From the NCBI GenBank assembly GCA_964016985.1, contig OZ024823.1:27025095-27089094 (forward strand): DNA of 64,000 nucleotides. The letters run 5' to 3'. Below the pieces are notes generated by a model. The model was not told where the DNA came from and searched no databases. It saw only the letters and a list, made by a program, of their open reading frames with translations. Below are positions 1-11,427 of this stretch, piece after piece. Origin of the DNA: Anodontia alba (taxonomy: Eukaryota; Mollusca; Bivalvia; Lucinida; Lucinidae). A program made the position numbers and the translations under genes. The first letter of the stretch is position 1; every line of letters begins with the position of its first letter.

Positions 1-144
1 ATGCATGTAAACATCAGCGTTACAGTCAAAACTGTTGGCGAGATTTCATTAAGTGATGGCGAAAAGTTAGAAGAATATGAAGGATACAATTACTTTTTCG
101 GCGTTTTCTGTGTTAGAATCGAAATAAATCAACTCTTGTGCGCG

Positions 145-270
145 ATTTGTTGAGTAATAAATAAGAGTTTGTCGGTCAGCTGTAAGTAGATAAATCACTC
201 GTGCTCCGCGCTAGTGATTTGATCTACTTTACAACTGACCTCCAATCAGTGATTTATTACTCAACAAAAT
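145..270. repeat. Palindromic MITE-like element, ~126 bp
   Basis: The left arm from 145 (TTGTTGAGTAATAAAT...) pairs with the right arm ending at 270. An inner pair, GGTCAGCTGTAAGTAGAT against ATCTACTTTACAACTGACC, closes on a GC-rich loop (about 209-222). No coding capacity. Confidence 0.6.
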
Positions 271-299
271 ACTGCTAGAGCTGATCTATTTCTCAAGTT

Positions 300-350
300 A
301 AACAACGTCATCAACGACGTTGACTCAACGTTGAAACGGCATTGTTTCGA
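300..350. repeat. Fragment of the AACGTTGA repeat (family J)
   Basis: Repeated short CAACGTTGA/ACGACGTTG words, as in the tract at 24662-24700 and the full palindrome at 44582-44689. Confidence 0.4.
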
Positions 351-469
351 CGCTGTATGCCTGTTGAGATGTGAATGGTAAAGGCTAGATCAGTCTTTGT
401 ATCCAAACAGTCTAAGCCTGTCCATTTGTTACTTGTGAACGTATTCTACAGTTCCAACGATTCCCAACT

Positions 470-615
470 GGGGCAAATTCTCCTCTTAGAGCATACATGC
501 ATAATCTTTTTTCAGAAGTGGCGTGATGAGCTGGAAAGCAAACAGAAAGTCACAAGATTTGTCTCCCTTGTAAAATGGCGGAAAACTTACAAGTATATTC
601 AGTCCTCTTAAAATT
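470..615. repeat. Family H MITE fragment
   Basis: Shares the terminal half of family H: a TTGTCTCCCTTG block, then AAATGGCGGAAAACTTAC, then a CCTCTTAAA end, as at 45886-46118 and 38680-38925. Diverged. Confidence 0.4.
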
Positions 616-984
616 AGCCCATCAATATCTAGTGGACTATTCTACCTCACTCTTTGCACAGGCTTATCAATTTAAGGGGAGTCGGATTTATCTTACTGAA
701 ATTCATATGGCAAATCAGTCAATGTAGACCCAGAATAAACGCCATTCTGTGGCATCAGATCTGGATCTACACAGTTTATACTGGTGCAAGTTTTTGAACG
801 TAGGAACTTATTGGTTAAAGCTGACCTACTTTCTCCTATCTGCGTCTTTTCCTTACAATTATGAAGAACTGACTAGTAAAACGTTGCTTGTCTCCATTAA
901 AGTTAATAATGTCTAATGTCTCCCATTTTATTTCTGCCGAGGGAAAATCCCCGGGAAAATCTGCATTATTAAGCAGTAAAATGC

Positions 985-1160
985 CATGCAAAATTGTAGC
1001 AGACGACAGTTAAGTGTTATTTATTTTACTTTCATTTTTCTGAGAAAATAAAGTTTGACAGTTTATGAGAATTTTCCGCTATTCATATGAACTGTATGCC
1101 TTATTTTTTTCAGAAAAAAAAAAAAAAAAAAAAAAAAATAGAATGCTGTCTGCTGCTGTT
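985..1160. mobile_element. Family A MITE, copy 1
   Basis: Inverted 'GCAGACGAC' (989) and 'GTCTGCTGC' (about 1147) ends, with TTTTCTGAGAAAATAAAG and its complement near the centre. A poly(A) run at about 1112-1138 has grown inside one arm. Confidence 0.55.
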
Positions 1161-1266
1161 CGGGTTAATAAATGGATAATGAAGTCCCGAAACCATCCTG
1201 CATATCAACACATTAGAGTTAGATCATTTTCTTTTTTTTTCTGCTATCAAATAGATCTACGAGTAT

Positions 1267-1371
1267 CCCAGTAAGCATTCTTTATAAATCTATAGCGGGC
1301 CGTTATCGGCGACAGGGTAGCTGACGGGCCGATAACGGCCCGCTATAGATTTATAAAGAATGCTATCTAGG
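1267..1371. mobile_element. Family D MITE, 105-bp near-perfect palindrome, copy 1
   Basis: CCCAGTAAGCATTCTTTATA at the left pairs with the complementary right end, and the inner GCGGGCCGTTATCGG pairs with CCGATAACGGCCCGC. Other copies are at 13051-13157, 25758-25864 and, as a half, 35860-35915. Confidence 0.8.
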
Positions 1372-1398
1372 AATTGTATGTTCGAAGATCGCATGCTT

Positions 1399-1585
1399 TA
1401 TCCTTTAAGTGCTAATCACAGCTGTAGCAGGAGACATTTTTTTTTTCAGAGAAAATAAGACCTGACATTTTATGTGAATCGTCTGCTTAGTGAAATGCCA
1501 ACTCTTAATAACTCTGAAAAATAATAACAAGAATACTAGTATAATGTCGTCTGCTATAATTTTGCTTAGCGCCTTAAGCGTTAAA
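1399..1585. mobile_element. Family A' MITE (AAAGCGCC-type ends)
   Basis: CCTTTAAGTGCTAATCACAG at the left and GCGCCTTAAGCG at the right resemble the ends of the well-preserved copy at 30788-31015. The internal GACATTTTATGTGAATCGTCTGCTT arm is shared with that copy. Confidence 0.5.
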
Positions 1586-1859
1586 CCAGTCTCGTGAGCT
1601 AGTCTGGTCCTGGTGTTCATATTGTATACATATTGTATTATGGCATTATATTGGATGCCCTGTAGATCAGTCATGTCGTTTCCTTTGTTTATCGGAAAAA
1701 GAAGCTCTCTAAAACATTATAGAAAAGCTAGCGACTGAAGATTCCAAATTAATGAACATTTGTTTTTTCTGCTGTAAATGGTTCTGCCCAGCAACGATTC
1801 TAAATTCTGGGTTTCAACATGATCTGAGACGCGTCACGCGAAAAGTGGCATCAGTACAT

Positions 1860-2035
1860 TTGACGAAAGCGGAGACCCAGATCAGCATGTGCATCAGAAC
1901 AGCCTGCTCAGGGTCTTTGGTGTTCACTTTGAGAAAGCTGGATACTGTCAGACCATAGTCAACAGTAGGTCTTTGATCAGAGTGTGCAGATGCGTAAGCT
2001 GGTCTGGGTCTTTGTTGCACGCATATGCGCTTTAA
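1860..2035. repeat. Family I repeat (GATCAG...TGCGCA), degenerate
   Basis: Two blocks of the family I core: GACCCAGATCAGCATGTGCA near 1875 and TTTGATCAGAGTGTGCAGATG near 1970. Compare 10478-10590 and 26675-26880. Confidence 0.45.
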
Positions 2036-2390
2036 CGTTTACCGCTCTATAGGCGAAACCTGCAGACGACAAACTGATATTTTTCTGATTTTTCCCAGAA
2101 AATAGGCTTTGGCTATTTACTGTAAATTGTCTCCTAAAGAGACAATTTGCATGACATGTCAAAGCGTGTTTTCTGGAAAAAATAAGACAAATACATGTAT
2201 TTCAAAGCCTTTACCACATTGTGGGCAAATTCAGCAGATAACAAATTTATTTTTCCCAGAAAAAAGCTTTGACACTTCATGCAAAGTGTCTCCATGAAAT
2301 GTCACAACCTATTTTCTGAGAAAAGTAGGGATTTTTTTTTTTGAAATGTCCACTGAAATTTTCCTGTAGCATGCTAAGCATTAAGTGATG
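2029..2390. mobile_element. Two family A MITEs in tandem, ~100 bp upstream of globin exon 1
   Basis: The first copy (about 2029-2215) has GCAGACGACAAACTGAT, CCCAGAAAATAGGCTT and an AATTGTCTCC/GGAGACAATT-type centre. A second, shorter copy (about 2215-2390) begins CAGCAGATAACAAATTTATT. These form the immediate upstream DNA of exon 1, so any proximal promoter would lie in or beside them. Confidence 0.65.
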
Positions 2391-2491
2391 AAGGTGAACT
2401 ATTATTGAACAGGATGAGACTTCATACTGTGATAGCAGCAGACGATAATAACTAGTGACAGTAAACACGCTCATGAAAAATCACTTCTGAA

Positions 2492-2694
2492 ATGGAATGT
2501 TTTAAAGGCAGTGATGCAGCAAAGAAGAGGAAACTTTATATGGATGAAAAACGAAAACAGTCGTATATTCTTCAATGCCGACCGACCAAAGAAACGAGGC
2601 CCGAACTGACGGACGCACAGAAGTCGGTTGTCAGACAAACATGGGACATTGTAAAGAAAGACATTTCCAGAGTGGGCGTAGTTACATTTATGAA
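2492..2694 (+). CDS. Globin coding exon 1 (residues 1-67 and two bases of codon 68)
   Basis: Opens with ATG in a good Kozak setting (G at -3, G at +4), the first ATG after an in-frame TGA about 18 nt upstream. It encodes a Lys/Arg-rich extension (KKRK at 11-14, EKRK at 19-22) and then helices A and B (LTDAQKSVVRQTWDIVKK). It ends with AA before the strong donor GTAAGT at 2695, so the intron is phase 2. The extension is longer than in vertebrate neuroglobin and recalls globin X, but there is no Gly2 for myristoylation; C3 and C29 are present. Copies of MITE family A lie within about 110 bp on both sides. Confidence 0.88.
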
Positions 2695-2727
2695 GTAAGT
2701 GATTTATTCAACATTTAGCGTATTTTA

Positions 2728-3050
2728 GATGAAGTGAGCAGACGATAAACTAGTGTCATTTTTGTACTTATTTTTCACAGAATATAAGGCATGATACTTA
2801 ATTCAAATTCGATTTGAATCAGTTGTCAAGCGTTATTTTCTGAGAAAAAAATCTTAACACTTACAGTTTGTGGACAAATTCAGCAGACGACAAATTGATG
2901 ATACATGTATTATTCTTATTTTTCACAGAAACTAGGCATCGACATTTCATACAAATTGTCTCCTAAGGACACAATTTGCATGAAATGGCGAAGACTATTT
3001 TTTCTGGTTAAAATAAGAAAAATATTTCAAAATGTCGTCTGCTGAAAGGG
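2728..3050. mobile_element. Two family A MITEs in tandem just inside intron 1
   Basis: The first copy (about 2728-2868) starts 33 nt after the exon 1 donor. The second (about 2870-3050) has the full palindrome GCAGACGACAAATTGATG ... AATTGTCTCCTAAGGACACA ... GTCGTCTGCTGA. A further truncated arm follows at 3238-3300. Confidence 0.65.
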
Positions 3051-3653
3051 GTCGCGATATTGTGAATTCGTGATTGCTGTATTGCATACGAAGTCCCCCT
3101 TCTATTAAGAGATATACAGTAAAAGAAAAAAATACGCTCCTAACAAAAAGCCCTTTTCATATGGGTTGCAGAATGTTTTTTTTTTTTTTTTTTTTATCAC
3201 CTATGTGTGCATACATTTGCCTTACTGTATGAGTGTAATTAGCAGACGCCATATTTGTACTATTTTCCCGTAAAATAAAGTTTGGTATTTCAATTATGTT
3301 GTCTTCAAAATAAAATTATTGGTATTTCACTCAGATCATTACCCAATAAAATGCCAAAATAAAATCGGTGTTTACCGGAAAGGACCACAATCAAAGAACA
3401 CAGCTTTTCCAAGGCACCGAAAAAAGAATGTCGTGAAACAAAAAAAAAAAAAAAAAACAAACAAAAAAAACAAAAACAAAACAAAACAAAAAACAAAAAG
3501 AAAACAAAAAAAAAAAAAAAACAACAACACAAAAACAGTCGAACTTCAATGGCTCGAACATCTTTTGGACCATAGAAAGTTATTCTAGACATGGGTAGTT
3601 CGAGCCACTAAGGGTTATTCATAGCGCCAGGTCAGGAGGCAAATGGGTATAAT

Positions 3654-3993
3654 CAGTAGAGTAAAGATGCCCGATCGGGAATCAATAACCTTTGGTAACC
3701 TTTGTAATTTGAATAATAGATGTTACTATTATTAGTAACTTGATACCCGATCGGGCATCATTTGATCATTTTTCTAGTACCCTCAGAAAACGAAACAAAA
3801 TTGTCACAGTTTTTGACAAATCTCCACCAAATTTTAGGAGCTGAAAGATGAATAAATTATCTAATTTTTGACTGTTCAGATTTTTTTTAAAGTGCCTAGA
3901 AAAAAAGTTATCCAGGTTTGAAAACAATATTTTTTTTCTTCACCTCTGTGTATCCCGTTCGGGAACATATAATATTTGTGATGCCCGATTGAG
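3654..3993 (+). repeat. Left terminal inverted repeat of the 6.4-kb element
   Basis: Contains CCCGATCGGGAATC (about 3670), CCCGATCGGGCATC (about 3748) and ATGCCCGATTGAGG (about 3980). It mirrors 9735-10074 on the other strand with scattered mismatches and one deletion of about 20 bp in the right arm. Confidence 0.8.
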
Positions 3994-4183
3994 GTACAAA
4001 TGCACCCCGTCTGGGAACACTGCAAATTATGTTGCCTGATCAGGACAAGATTCAATTTGCATACTGACTTTGAATATTAAACAATCTTTGATTGTTCAGA
4101 TTTTTTTAAGTTCCATTGAAACATTAATTACTTGCTAGTTCTTCTGTATCTCTTTGTTTCATGAAACGGAAGCAAAATATTTT

Positions 4184-4184
4184 G

Positions 4185-4213
<29 letters not shown>
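4184..4213. repeat. Poly(A) run
   Basis: Uninterrupted A homopolymer of about 30 nt between the left arm of the 6.4-kb element and the LINE. Confidence 0.8.
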
Positions 4214-4217
<4 letters not shown>

Positions 4218-4380
4218 GGCTTCTAGATAACTAAATGACAAAAATTAAAAAATCGAAGAGTCAATAATAAGCATGTTTCTTCAAAGAGTGTATTAAGGAG
4301 GAAATCTATCTTGTTTTCTGAACTGATCAGAAATTTTAAAACAGGCATTTCCTACTATTGAATTTTATCAAACACTTTTG

Positions 4381-6130
4381 GTCAGAATCAGAATCAGAAT
4401 ATCAGAATATTTTATTGGTGACACATCAATAGACAGTCATTCACCAGGACCAACGATTGCAAAGACTAGTCTCTAGATCTCACAAGTGATGTGAATTTAG
4501 CGACAGGGTCCTCAGAACTTTTAGCAGAGGAGATTACAGCTGCAGGGAGTGCATTCCAATCCCTAATGGTGTCTGGAAAGAAACTGTACTTATAAATGTC
4601 AGTTCTGGCATATGGAATTTGAAATGCCATTGAATGTTGATTCCTACTGTGCCTATTTGGGGGTTGAAGGTCATCACAAGGTATACTCGCTCTACCTTTC
4701 CGACCTTTGAATAGCAATATGAGTTTACTACCTTTGCGTCTCTTGTGAAGAGACTCACACCCTAACTGTTCAAGAATGCTAGTCATATTTCCAGTTTCAA
4801 AGTTGTAGTTTCCAGTCACAAACCTAGCTGCACGATTCTGAACCTTTTCTAATTCTTCCTGGACTAATATTCCATGTGGGTCCCAAACAGGGCTAGCATA
4901 CTCCAAGATTGGTCGCACTAACCCCTTGTATGCCGTCTCCTTAACATCTTGGGGGCATGACGATAGATTACGTCTTAAGAAACCAAGAGTTCTGTTTGCT
5001 TTTGTGCAAACATTGCTTACATGAGTATTCCATTTCAAATCCTTAGAAATTGTCACACCAAGGTATTTAATATTTTCGAGGACTGTTCCTTCTAAGGAGT
5101 AAACTGCTTTGATCTTTTTGATCCGTTTCCTAGTAAGCTGCATAATGTTACATTTCACAGGCTAAAATCTCATAACCCATTTCCTGGCCCATTTGTCTGG
5201 TTGATCAATATCCTTTTGGAGTTTCGATGTGTCTTCAGTGCTATCAATCCGACGATAGCAGACACAGTCATCAGCAAACAAACGAATCTCAGATTCTATT
5301 CCAACCATGATGTCATTTATATACAAGGAAAACAACAGTGGACCGAGGACAGTGCCCTGCGGCACACCAGATAAAACAGGTGCCCATTGAGGTTTTGCTC
5401 CGTTGACTACAACCCTTTGTTGCCTATTGCACAGAAATGAATCAATACATACTAAAGTTTTTCCACTTATGCCATATCCATGGAGTTTGCATTTCAGTAG
5501 TCATAAGGAGGAGTATCAAAGGCCTTCTCGAAGTCCAACATAAATGTATCTACTTGACCTCCTGCATCCAAAATTTTGGCCCAATCATTTATTACTGTGA
5601 TCAATTGAGTTTCACAGCTACGATTTTTCCTGAACGCATGTTGCCTGTCTGACAGAAGCTTGTGTTCATCAAGATGAGCCATAATATTTGTACATACTAT
5701 ATGTTCAAGCATCTTGCAAGGAACACATGTCAAGGACACTGGACGATAGTTACTTGGTAAAGCTCTGTCGCCCTTCTTATAATGTGGACAGCTGTTAGCC
5801 AAAGACCATTCCTTGGGGATTTCATCCATATCGAGAGATTGTTGGAACAAATGAGCAAATACAGGACCAAGTTCTGCCGTAAGTTCTTTAAGGACTCTAG
5901 GATGAAGTTCATCAGGCCCCAAAGCCTTTGAGGGATTTAAACCTTTCATCAGTTTTATGACACCTTCATTTGAAATGTGAATGTCGCTCATAGGCGGAGC
6001 TGACTTCTCAAGTAGAGGGACCTCGTTTTCCGAAGTTTTGGAGAATACATCTGTAAACTGACCATTGAACCCCTCAGTTTGCTCAGTTTCAGACTCAGCC
6101 AAACCACTACCATTTCTCCTTTTGGTTGCA
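4381..6130 (-). pseudogene. Non-LTR retrotransposon (LINE) reverse transcriptase, 5'-truncated and broken
   Basis: Read on the - strand from about 6130: a linker, then the RT fingers (KGLNPSKALGPDELHPRVLK, PSNYRPVSLT), LDFEKAFD, then GVPQGTVLGPLLFSLYINDI, the catalytic FADD box, and a C-terminal part with LGVTISKDLKW and SPVWDPHG, ending at 4466. One frameshift lies at about 5493, just after the FEKAFD motif, and one in-frame TAG at about 5160, so it cannot make a full protein. No endonuclease domain is present (5' truncation). The 3' end is a short TTCTGA-type repeat at 4381-4410 with no poly(A), typical of CR1/L2/Jockey-like LINEs; the exact clade is not certain. It lies inside the 6.4-kb element. 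Confidence 0.88.
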
Positions 6131-6509
6131 GCTTATACAAAAGTTCTTAAGATTTTGTCTTCCCACTAGGTGGAAAAAAGTGAAAGCTATTTCGCAATGG
6201 AAAATGAGTACCAAATAAAACTATATGTATTATATAAACTCAAATAAAAGTAAAACAGATTGCATTTGGAAACATAGAACACATTACAGAAAGAAAATAG
6301 GAGTTTCGGTTTTATTGAGACTCTTCATAAGCAAAAACTTTAAATATGCACAGGTGAGAACATATGTCAAATATATCATGCACCGTATCAGATATTTTAG
6401 CAAACTGCATAATTTTAGAAAGGAAATTCTTTCTGCTGCAGGATAACTGAATTGCACAATCAGCAGGAAAGGTCTACGACTGAGGTTGGTTGACTTTCTA
6501 AGAGTGCCA

Positions 6510-7330
6510 TATAATCATGCTGTATGGTCGTCCGTCCGTCCGTGTCAGTAAGCGAAAATAGCCATTGCGCTTAAACCATTGGTAATATTTTGATAATTTT
6601 TGATAATTTTTGGCATACTGGGCCCAGTTGTTCAAAGCGTTGTTAGCTTAACGAGCTCGTTAAGGGTCATTTTGTTAACTGTTTTAGCAGATTTAATACA
6701 CAATATTCTGGTATTTTTTGCTGAAAAAAATGTGAGTAGCTTTTGCACTGCAAAAGCTACTCACATTTTTTCAGCAAAAAATTCAGCATATTTGTGTATC
6801 ACGCGATGTAAATTTTAACAAATCGTTAACTAACGATGTCGTTAGCTTTGAACAACTGGGCCCTGATAGATACCGACAAAATATAGCCAGTATGCTTACG
6901 AAATGTCATTTTCTTTCACAAAAGTAATGTCGAAGCAAATAAAGTGTGAAATTATGGAAATCGCCGTAGGTCTTCAACCATATGGGACATTTTGAAAATG
7001 TTTTGTATACGCATTGATATTGACACAATCCAGACAAAGGAATTGCCAAATGTCACTTTTCCTTGACCGAGGCAATGCCCAGGCCAAAATGTGACAGTTA
7101 GCAAAACTACCCATAACTCTTTAAACCATAGCAAAATTTTGATAACTTTTCGCACACAAATTGATACTGACAATATCTATCCAATGGGTTTGCCAAATGT
7201 CAATTTTCACCGACCGAGACAATGCTGAGGCCGCCATAGGTCTTCAACAATATGAAATATTTTGATAAAATGTTGTATACACATTAATAATGACAATATC
7301 TAGTCATAGAAATGGTCAAAGCCCGAGGCT
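6510..7330. repeat. Interspersed repeat with GTCCGTCCGTCCGT start, split by a MITE
   Basis: Begins GGTCGTCCGTCCGTCCGTGT and includes GCGAAAATAGCCATTGCGCTT. It is interrupted at 6617-6866 and resumes with ATACCGACAAAATATAGCCA. A second uninterrupted copy is at 46536-46745. From 6950 there are imperfect tandem units (about 130 and 250 bp apart) recurring as TAGGTCTTCAACCATATG. Confidence 0.6.
6617..6866. mobile_element. Family L palindromic MITE (GGGCCCAGTTGTTCAAAGC ends)
   Basis: The ends GGGCCCAGTTGTTCAAAGCG and the complement at 6845-6863 bracket a palindrome whose centre (about 6720-6775) is a perfect stem of AAAAAATGTGAGTAGCTTTTG. Related copies are at 14909-15040 (half) and 18896-19090 (diverged). 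Confidence 0.75.
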
Positions 7331-8764
7331 AAGAAGAGGCACATAATGAGGCGGGTCGTGAACCTTAGCGATAGTTGATTCTGATTAAATTATAAATGTT
7401 AAGACGTCCATAGAAGTTAATGAAGGCGTGAATAGACAAACTTATATTCTTAAAATAAAATCAAAACTGTGCAACATTTGTTGAAATCAATTGGCCGAAC
7501 TACTCTCAAAAGTGCATAGACTTTCCATCATTTGTCATTTAATAGCATTGACAGTTTCAGAACAACATAGACTAATGTCTTCTAGAAAGCCGTAGTTTAG
7601 CCGTAGCCGTAGTTTAGGAACTATCAGAGAATGAAAGATTGTCCACAATTGATTTTTTTAATCGAGTTTTAAGATTTTATGTAGGATATAAAGGTACTGA
7701 CGGTTCTGGCGTATTTTGTTTCTTACTGTTTGCACTGAAATAGACAGGAGATGTCTTTTATATGAGAAACTGAATGCTGCAACAGTTATTTTTTCTGTAC
7801 TGCACAAAAGTTAATGGCACAGCGACGTATGTGTCTCACTTTATATTGATGTCACTGATGTGTTAACTGCAATGATATTTTGCAAGTTTTCGAACTTTTC
7901 CAGCAGAAGTGTTCCTTTGTTGACGTCAGGCTAAAATGTCTTCAATCTCCCATTACTGGTTAATGACTTTCATTTATTTTGTGACCTTTTCAGTTTGATA
8001 TTCCATCTTACAGCTTCTTGTTGCACAACAAGATTCGGGTGCTACCATTTTTTCGGGCTGAAACAACCATTTTTGTAAAGACATAATGACGTCAGAAAGG
8101 CAGTTTAAGCATTGTTAAATCCCTAAATTGTCAGAGTAAGATATTTTTGCCTGTTCATATGCTGGTGATAGTAACTACTGGTTGCAAAACATTTACCCTA
8201 ATTTCGATTAATGAAAATCTGTGATATTTCTATTAACATTGATTAGATATAAACCTTTTAGAAGAAACTGTCAAACGGCAATTTTGGTGATGTGAAACCG
8301 AAAGTAGTTCGGTCATTTGTTTTGCATCAAAACTAAATGTCATTTATGAATGTGTTTTAGTTCAGGTTGGTCTGTCCGAATATGTGTTCGCTGAACATTA
8401 AATTCGATGGCAGCAAAACTTTGTTCGAAAATTCAGTGTTACGAGGGTCATTCAATAAATAATGCGAACACACCTCTAATTCTTTAATGAATGCATATAT
8501 GGCTTTGAAATTCTATCAATTTGTGCCTTAGCATTTATGCACTTTATATGGGCATTAGCATTCGCACTGTATGACCAAACTTGGCATGGACGCGAAATTT
8601 ATAACCAAATTGTCAAATTATTCAGGGTATAGGAAGAAAGTTAGTTGTTATAAGTCTATAAATAGTGTATGAATAAAATATAATGTTTGTGTTCATAAAA
8701 AATTATCGCTTGCTAACAGTGGGGACAATTATCGAGATGGATCAGCATATGGTTTCCTTTACAT

Positions 8765-8777
8765 GTTGTCTAGCAAC
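8765..8777. promoter_or_regulatory. X-box-like (RFX) inverted half-sites, candidate
   Basis: GTTGTCTAGCAAC fits the RFX pattern RYYNYY-N-RRNRAC. The pattern is degenerate, so chance matches are expected in a window this size. Confidence 0.2.
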
Positions 8778-9275
8778 AGCAAATGACAAAAATACCATAA
8801 TCTCAACAAATTTTGAAAAATGCTGTTATTTTGGCGTAATATCTAGCGAACAGTATGTGTTTAATTTTAGTAAAGAATTAATTTTTCTATTTATGGAAGA
8901 CTTTTAGTTAAAATAAAATATATTTACTTGATTTATTTGTTTGGGGTTATCACGTAGGGGCTACTTTTCAAAATGGGACAGTTGTAATCGTCTCACTTTC
9001 CCTTTGTTGTAGATATATGACTGCATCTGTTTTTCAGGTTCACATTTACTTTGAGGCAAAGGTTTTCGTCAAATTCTAGGCGGTGTCTGATGTGACATTT
9101 TAGCATTGTAAGCAATATTTGGATTATTTTGCTGTATAAATTAAGTTTACAAGTGAGAACATGGTACTATCAAATTTCATTGTAATTTGGCTAATTGTCA
9201 GTGCATGTGTACTTTAAGCCTGTTTTAAAAGTTGATTTTACTGCGTGGCCACGCGGTTTTACCTTTCATTCTGTT

Positions 9276-9288
9276 GTTGCTAGGCAAC
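9276..9288. promoter_or_regulatory. X-box-like (RFX) palindrome, candidate
   Basis: GTTGCTAGGCAAC: perfect GTTGC/GCAAC half-sites with a three-base spacer, in apparently unique intronic DNA. Function unproven. Confidence 0.25.
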
Positions 9289-9734
9289 CAGTTAGGAGGA
9301 GAGGTTTGACCAATATATTGTTGGATTCCAATTAGTATGTAACGCACCATATTATATTTGCAGACAATTCTATGAATAAACCAATTACGTAGAAAATGAG
9401 GACCAGGTCATGTTAATTATTGGATGACCCTGATATTAAAGGGAGGGGAGACTGGTTATTTGGTACACAATGCATTTTGGTACATTGAACTCAAATCACA
9501 ACATTTTCCGTCTTTTAATGATATGCTTTTATTTCAAGTATTTAATATTTGCAATCTTTCATGGAACATGCTATTAGAACATATAAAAATTATCAATCTT
9601 TCATTTGCAAATTAGACATTTTTCCTTCTATAATGTTTAAAAATGCTTTTAACCTCATTAACTTGTATCTAGTCATTCATTTAATAATTTAATGACCGTA
9701 TACATTTGTACTTTTGTTTATGTTCGTATCAGGT

Positions 9735-10074
9735 AAAAACAGCAGACGTTCCCAAACGGGAAGAATTATTTCCCAATCGGGCATCACAAATGTCATTGAT
9801 GCGCAGAAAAAAAATATTGATTTTAAACCTGAATAATTTTTTTTCCAGGCATTTTAAAAAAAATTCTGAACGGTCAAAAGTTAGATAATTTATTCACCTT
9901 TCAGCTCCCAAAATTTGGTGGAGATTCGTCAAAAACTGTGACATATTTTTTTCTTTTTTCTGAGGATACTCGAAAAACGGTCAAATGATGCCCTAATTAT
10001 AGTAACATCTACCATTCAAATTACGAAGGTCACCAAAGGTTATTGATTCCCGATCGGGCATCTTTACTCTACTG
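9735..10074 (-). repeat. Right terminal inverted repeat of the 6.4-kb element
   Basis: Reverse complement of the left arm: CCCAATCGGGCATCACAAAT (about 9772) and CCCGATCGGGCATC (10049), ending TTTACTCTACTG at 10074. Confidence 0.8.
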
Positions 10075-10282
10075 ATAATTTAGGAATGTCTTTTTGACCT
10101 TTTATAAAATAATGGTATGCTGAGTGTACTCATTAGGATCGCCTCGACAATTCTCATGAGTACACACAACATACACTTTCATGATAATATAAGAAATTTT
10201 CTTGAGCTGCCGGAAAAATTTCCTAGGGACTCAAAAACGAGTCGAATAAACCATGGTAAACGAGTCATCGAAGTTTAATTGT

Positions 10283-11427
10283 ATTTGCCATATAACTGAC
10301 ATACATAAAAAGAGGAAGGAAACCCCATTGGAACGGTCAGCTAATTACTGGAGGAGATGGAGTGGGGATCTTAAACTGAGCCAGCGCACGACAAACCCTA
10401 TAATAAGACCTGTGTAACCAGCAAAGATCAGCCTGTACATCCACCCAGTATGACAAGGGTTCAGGTTTATCCGTCTTTGGACAGCTTGGAGGCTGCTGAA
10501 GACATGCGATCAGCGAAGACTCTGATCAGACTGCGCGTATGCGCAGGCTGATCTGAGTCTTCGCTGGTCACTAAGGTCATATTGTAGGTTTTGTCGTGCG
10601 CTGGCTCAATCAGTTTCCAAGGCGGTTCTTCTGTCATGGTTTATTTTTGTTATAGTTCGTCTTTGAATGTGTGTGTCACTTACATCTTTTTGTTTTGGAT
10701 AGCCATTTGGCCACTTTGTGGGAAAGTAACTGGCCGTTTGGCTTTCTGCTAGTGATGTTTCCATTAGGGTCTAGTTATTTCATGTTTGTGTTTCTTTCCC
10801 TTTGATGTCTCTGATGGGAGGTGTGTTATAATTGTATCGATTCCTGATCATTGCCTTTCCTTCTATTTTACCGTTTTCTCGAATCCCTGCCCTTAATTCT
10901 GATGTAGCTCAAAATTACCAATATTTGTTCACTCAGAATGGTCCTCTACAGTCCTCAACATCACAATAAACTACGTACAATCACAAACACTATAATGATG
11001 AAACAAAATTGATAGGTCAGTGGCGACCTGAAGTCAAGCAAAATAAAACCACAACATAGCAACAGATAAGGCGCTTTTTTATCCGAAATATGCTGATATC
11101 TTTCTTATTTGTCTCGCCGAGGCGCTTCTAATGAGTACCCACAACATATGTTTTCTTGGAGAAATAAGAAAAATATTATGTGGATACCCCCTCTTATCTG
11201 TAGCTATGCCACAAAACAGATATCGGCAGCCAGGCGCCAATCTTCGGAGATTGAAATAAAATATAACTACCGGACAAAAAATAATGAAAATCGGAGTGCC
11301 GGTTTCATTGTGAATATATGGCAGAACGCGGATAGATGTCGTTCAGTCGGTAGACCCGACTCACCGTCGCGAAAAAGAGTTAACCCATTTTGCTGCAGTT
11401 TTCTTCGTTCGTGTGTCGATGGTTTCA
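10283..11427. other. Intronic repeats: family I copy and fragments
   Basis: 10478-10590 is a clear family I hairpin (CAGCGAAGACTCTGATCAGA pairing with CTGATCTGAGTCTTCGCTGG). 10610-10680 is weakly like family P (CCAAGGCGGTTCTTCTGT). 11100-11180 holds one arm of the E/G hairpin core (GCGCTTCTAATGAGTACCCA). The remainder shows nothing recognisable. Confidence 0.5.

Larger units (their letters stand above)
7331..9734. other. Intronic sequence with no recognised gene or repeat
   Basis: Mostly single-copy by eye. A short tandem 'GCCGTAGTTTAG' occurs at about 7590-7618. Open frames are short and lack any domain. It holds two RFX-like sites, listed separately. It lies inside the 6.4-kb element. Confidence 0.5.
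3654..10074. mobile_element. 6,421-bp element with ~340-bp terminal inverted repeats and ATAAT target duplication
   Basis: Both ends read CAGTAGAGTAAAGATGCCCG inwards. The left arm (3654 to about 3993) and right arm (about 9735-10074) stay alignable over about 340 bp, including the CACCAAATTTTAGGAGCTGA tract. ATAAT flanks the element at 3649-3653 and 10075-10079, and removing the insert restores the family E sequence seen at 15497-15513. The arms carry several CCCGATCGGG-like palindromes. The interior contains a dead LINE, a MITE and long noncoding stretches. I see no transposase frame, so it looks non-autonomous or decayed. A 5-bp duplication does not by itself settle the superfamily. Confidence 0.8.
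3535..10282. mobile_element. Family E (pogo/Tigger-like) MITE split by a 6.4-kb insertion
   Basis: The left part (3535-3653) starts ACAGTCGAACTTCAATGGCT and the right part (10075-10282) ends in the complementary tail CGAGTCATCGAAGTTTAATT. Together they align with the uninterrupted family E copies at 15392-15762 and 15832-16190. The TA-flanked CAGTCGAAC... ends are of the type seen in pogo/Tigger elements. Confidence 0.7.

Noticed and set aside
3305..3592. Phe/Leu-rich and Lys-rich frames over the A-rich tract
   Set aside because: Low-complexity artefact on both strands.
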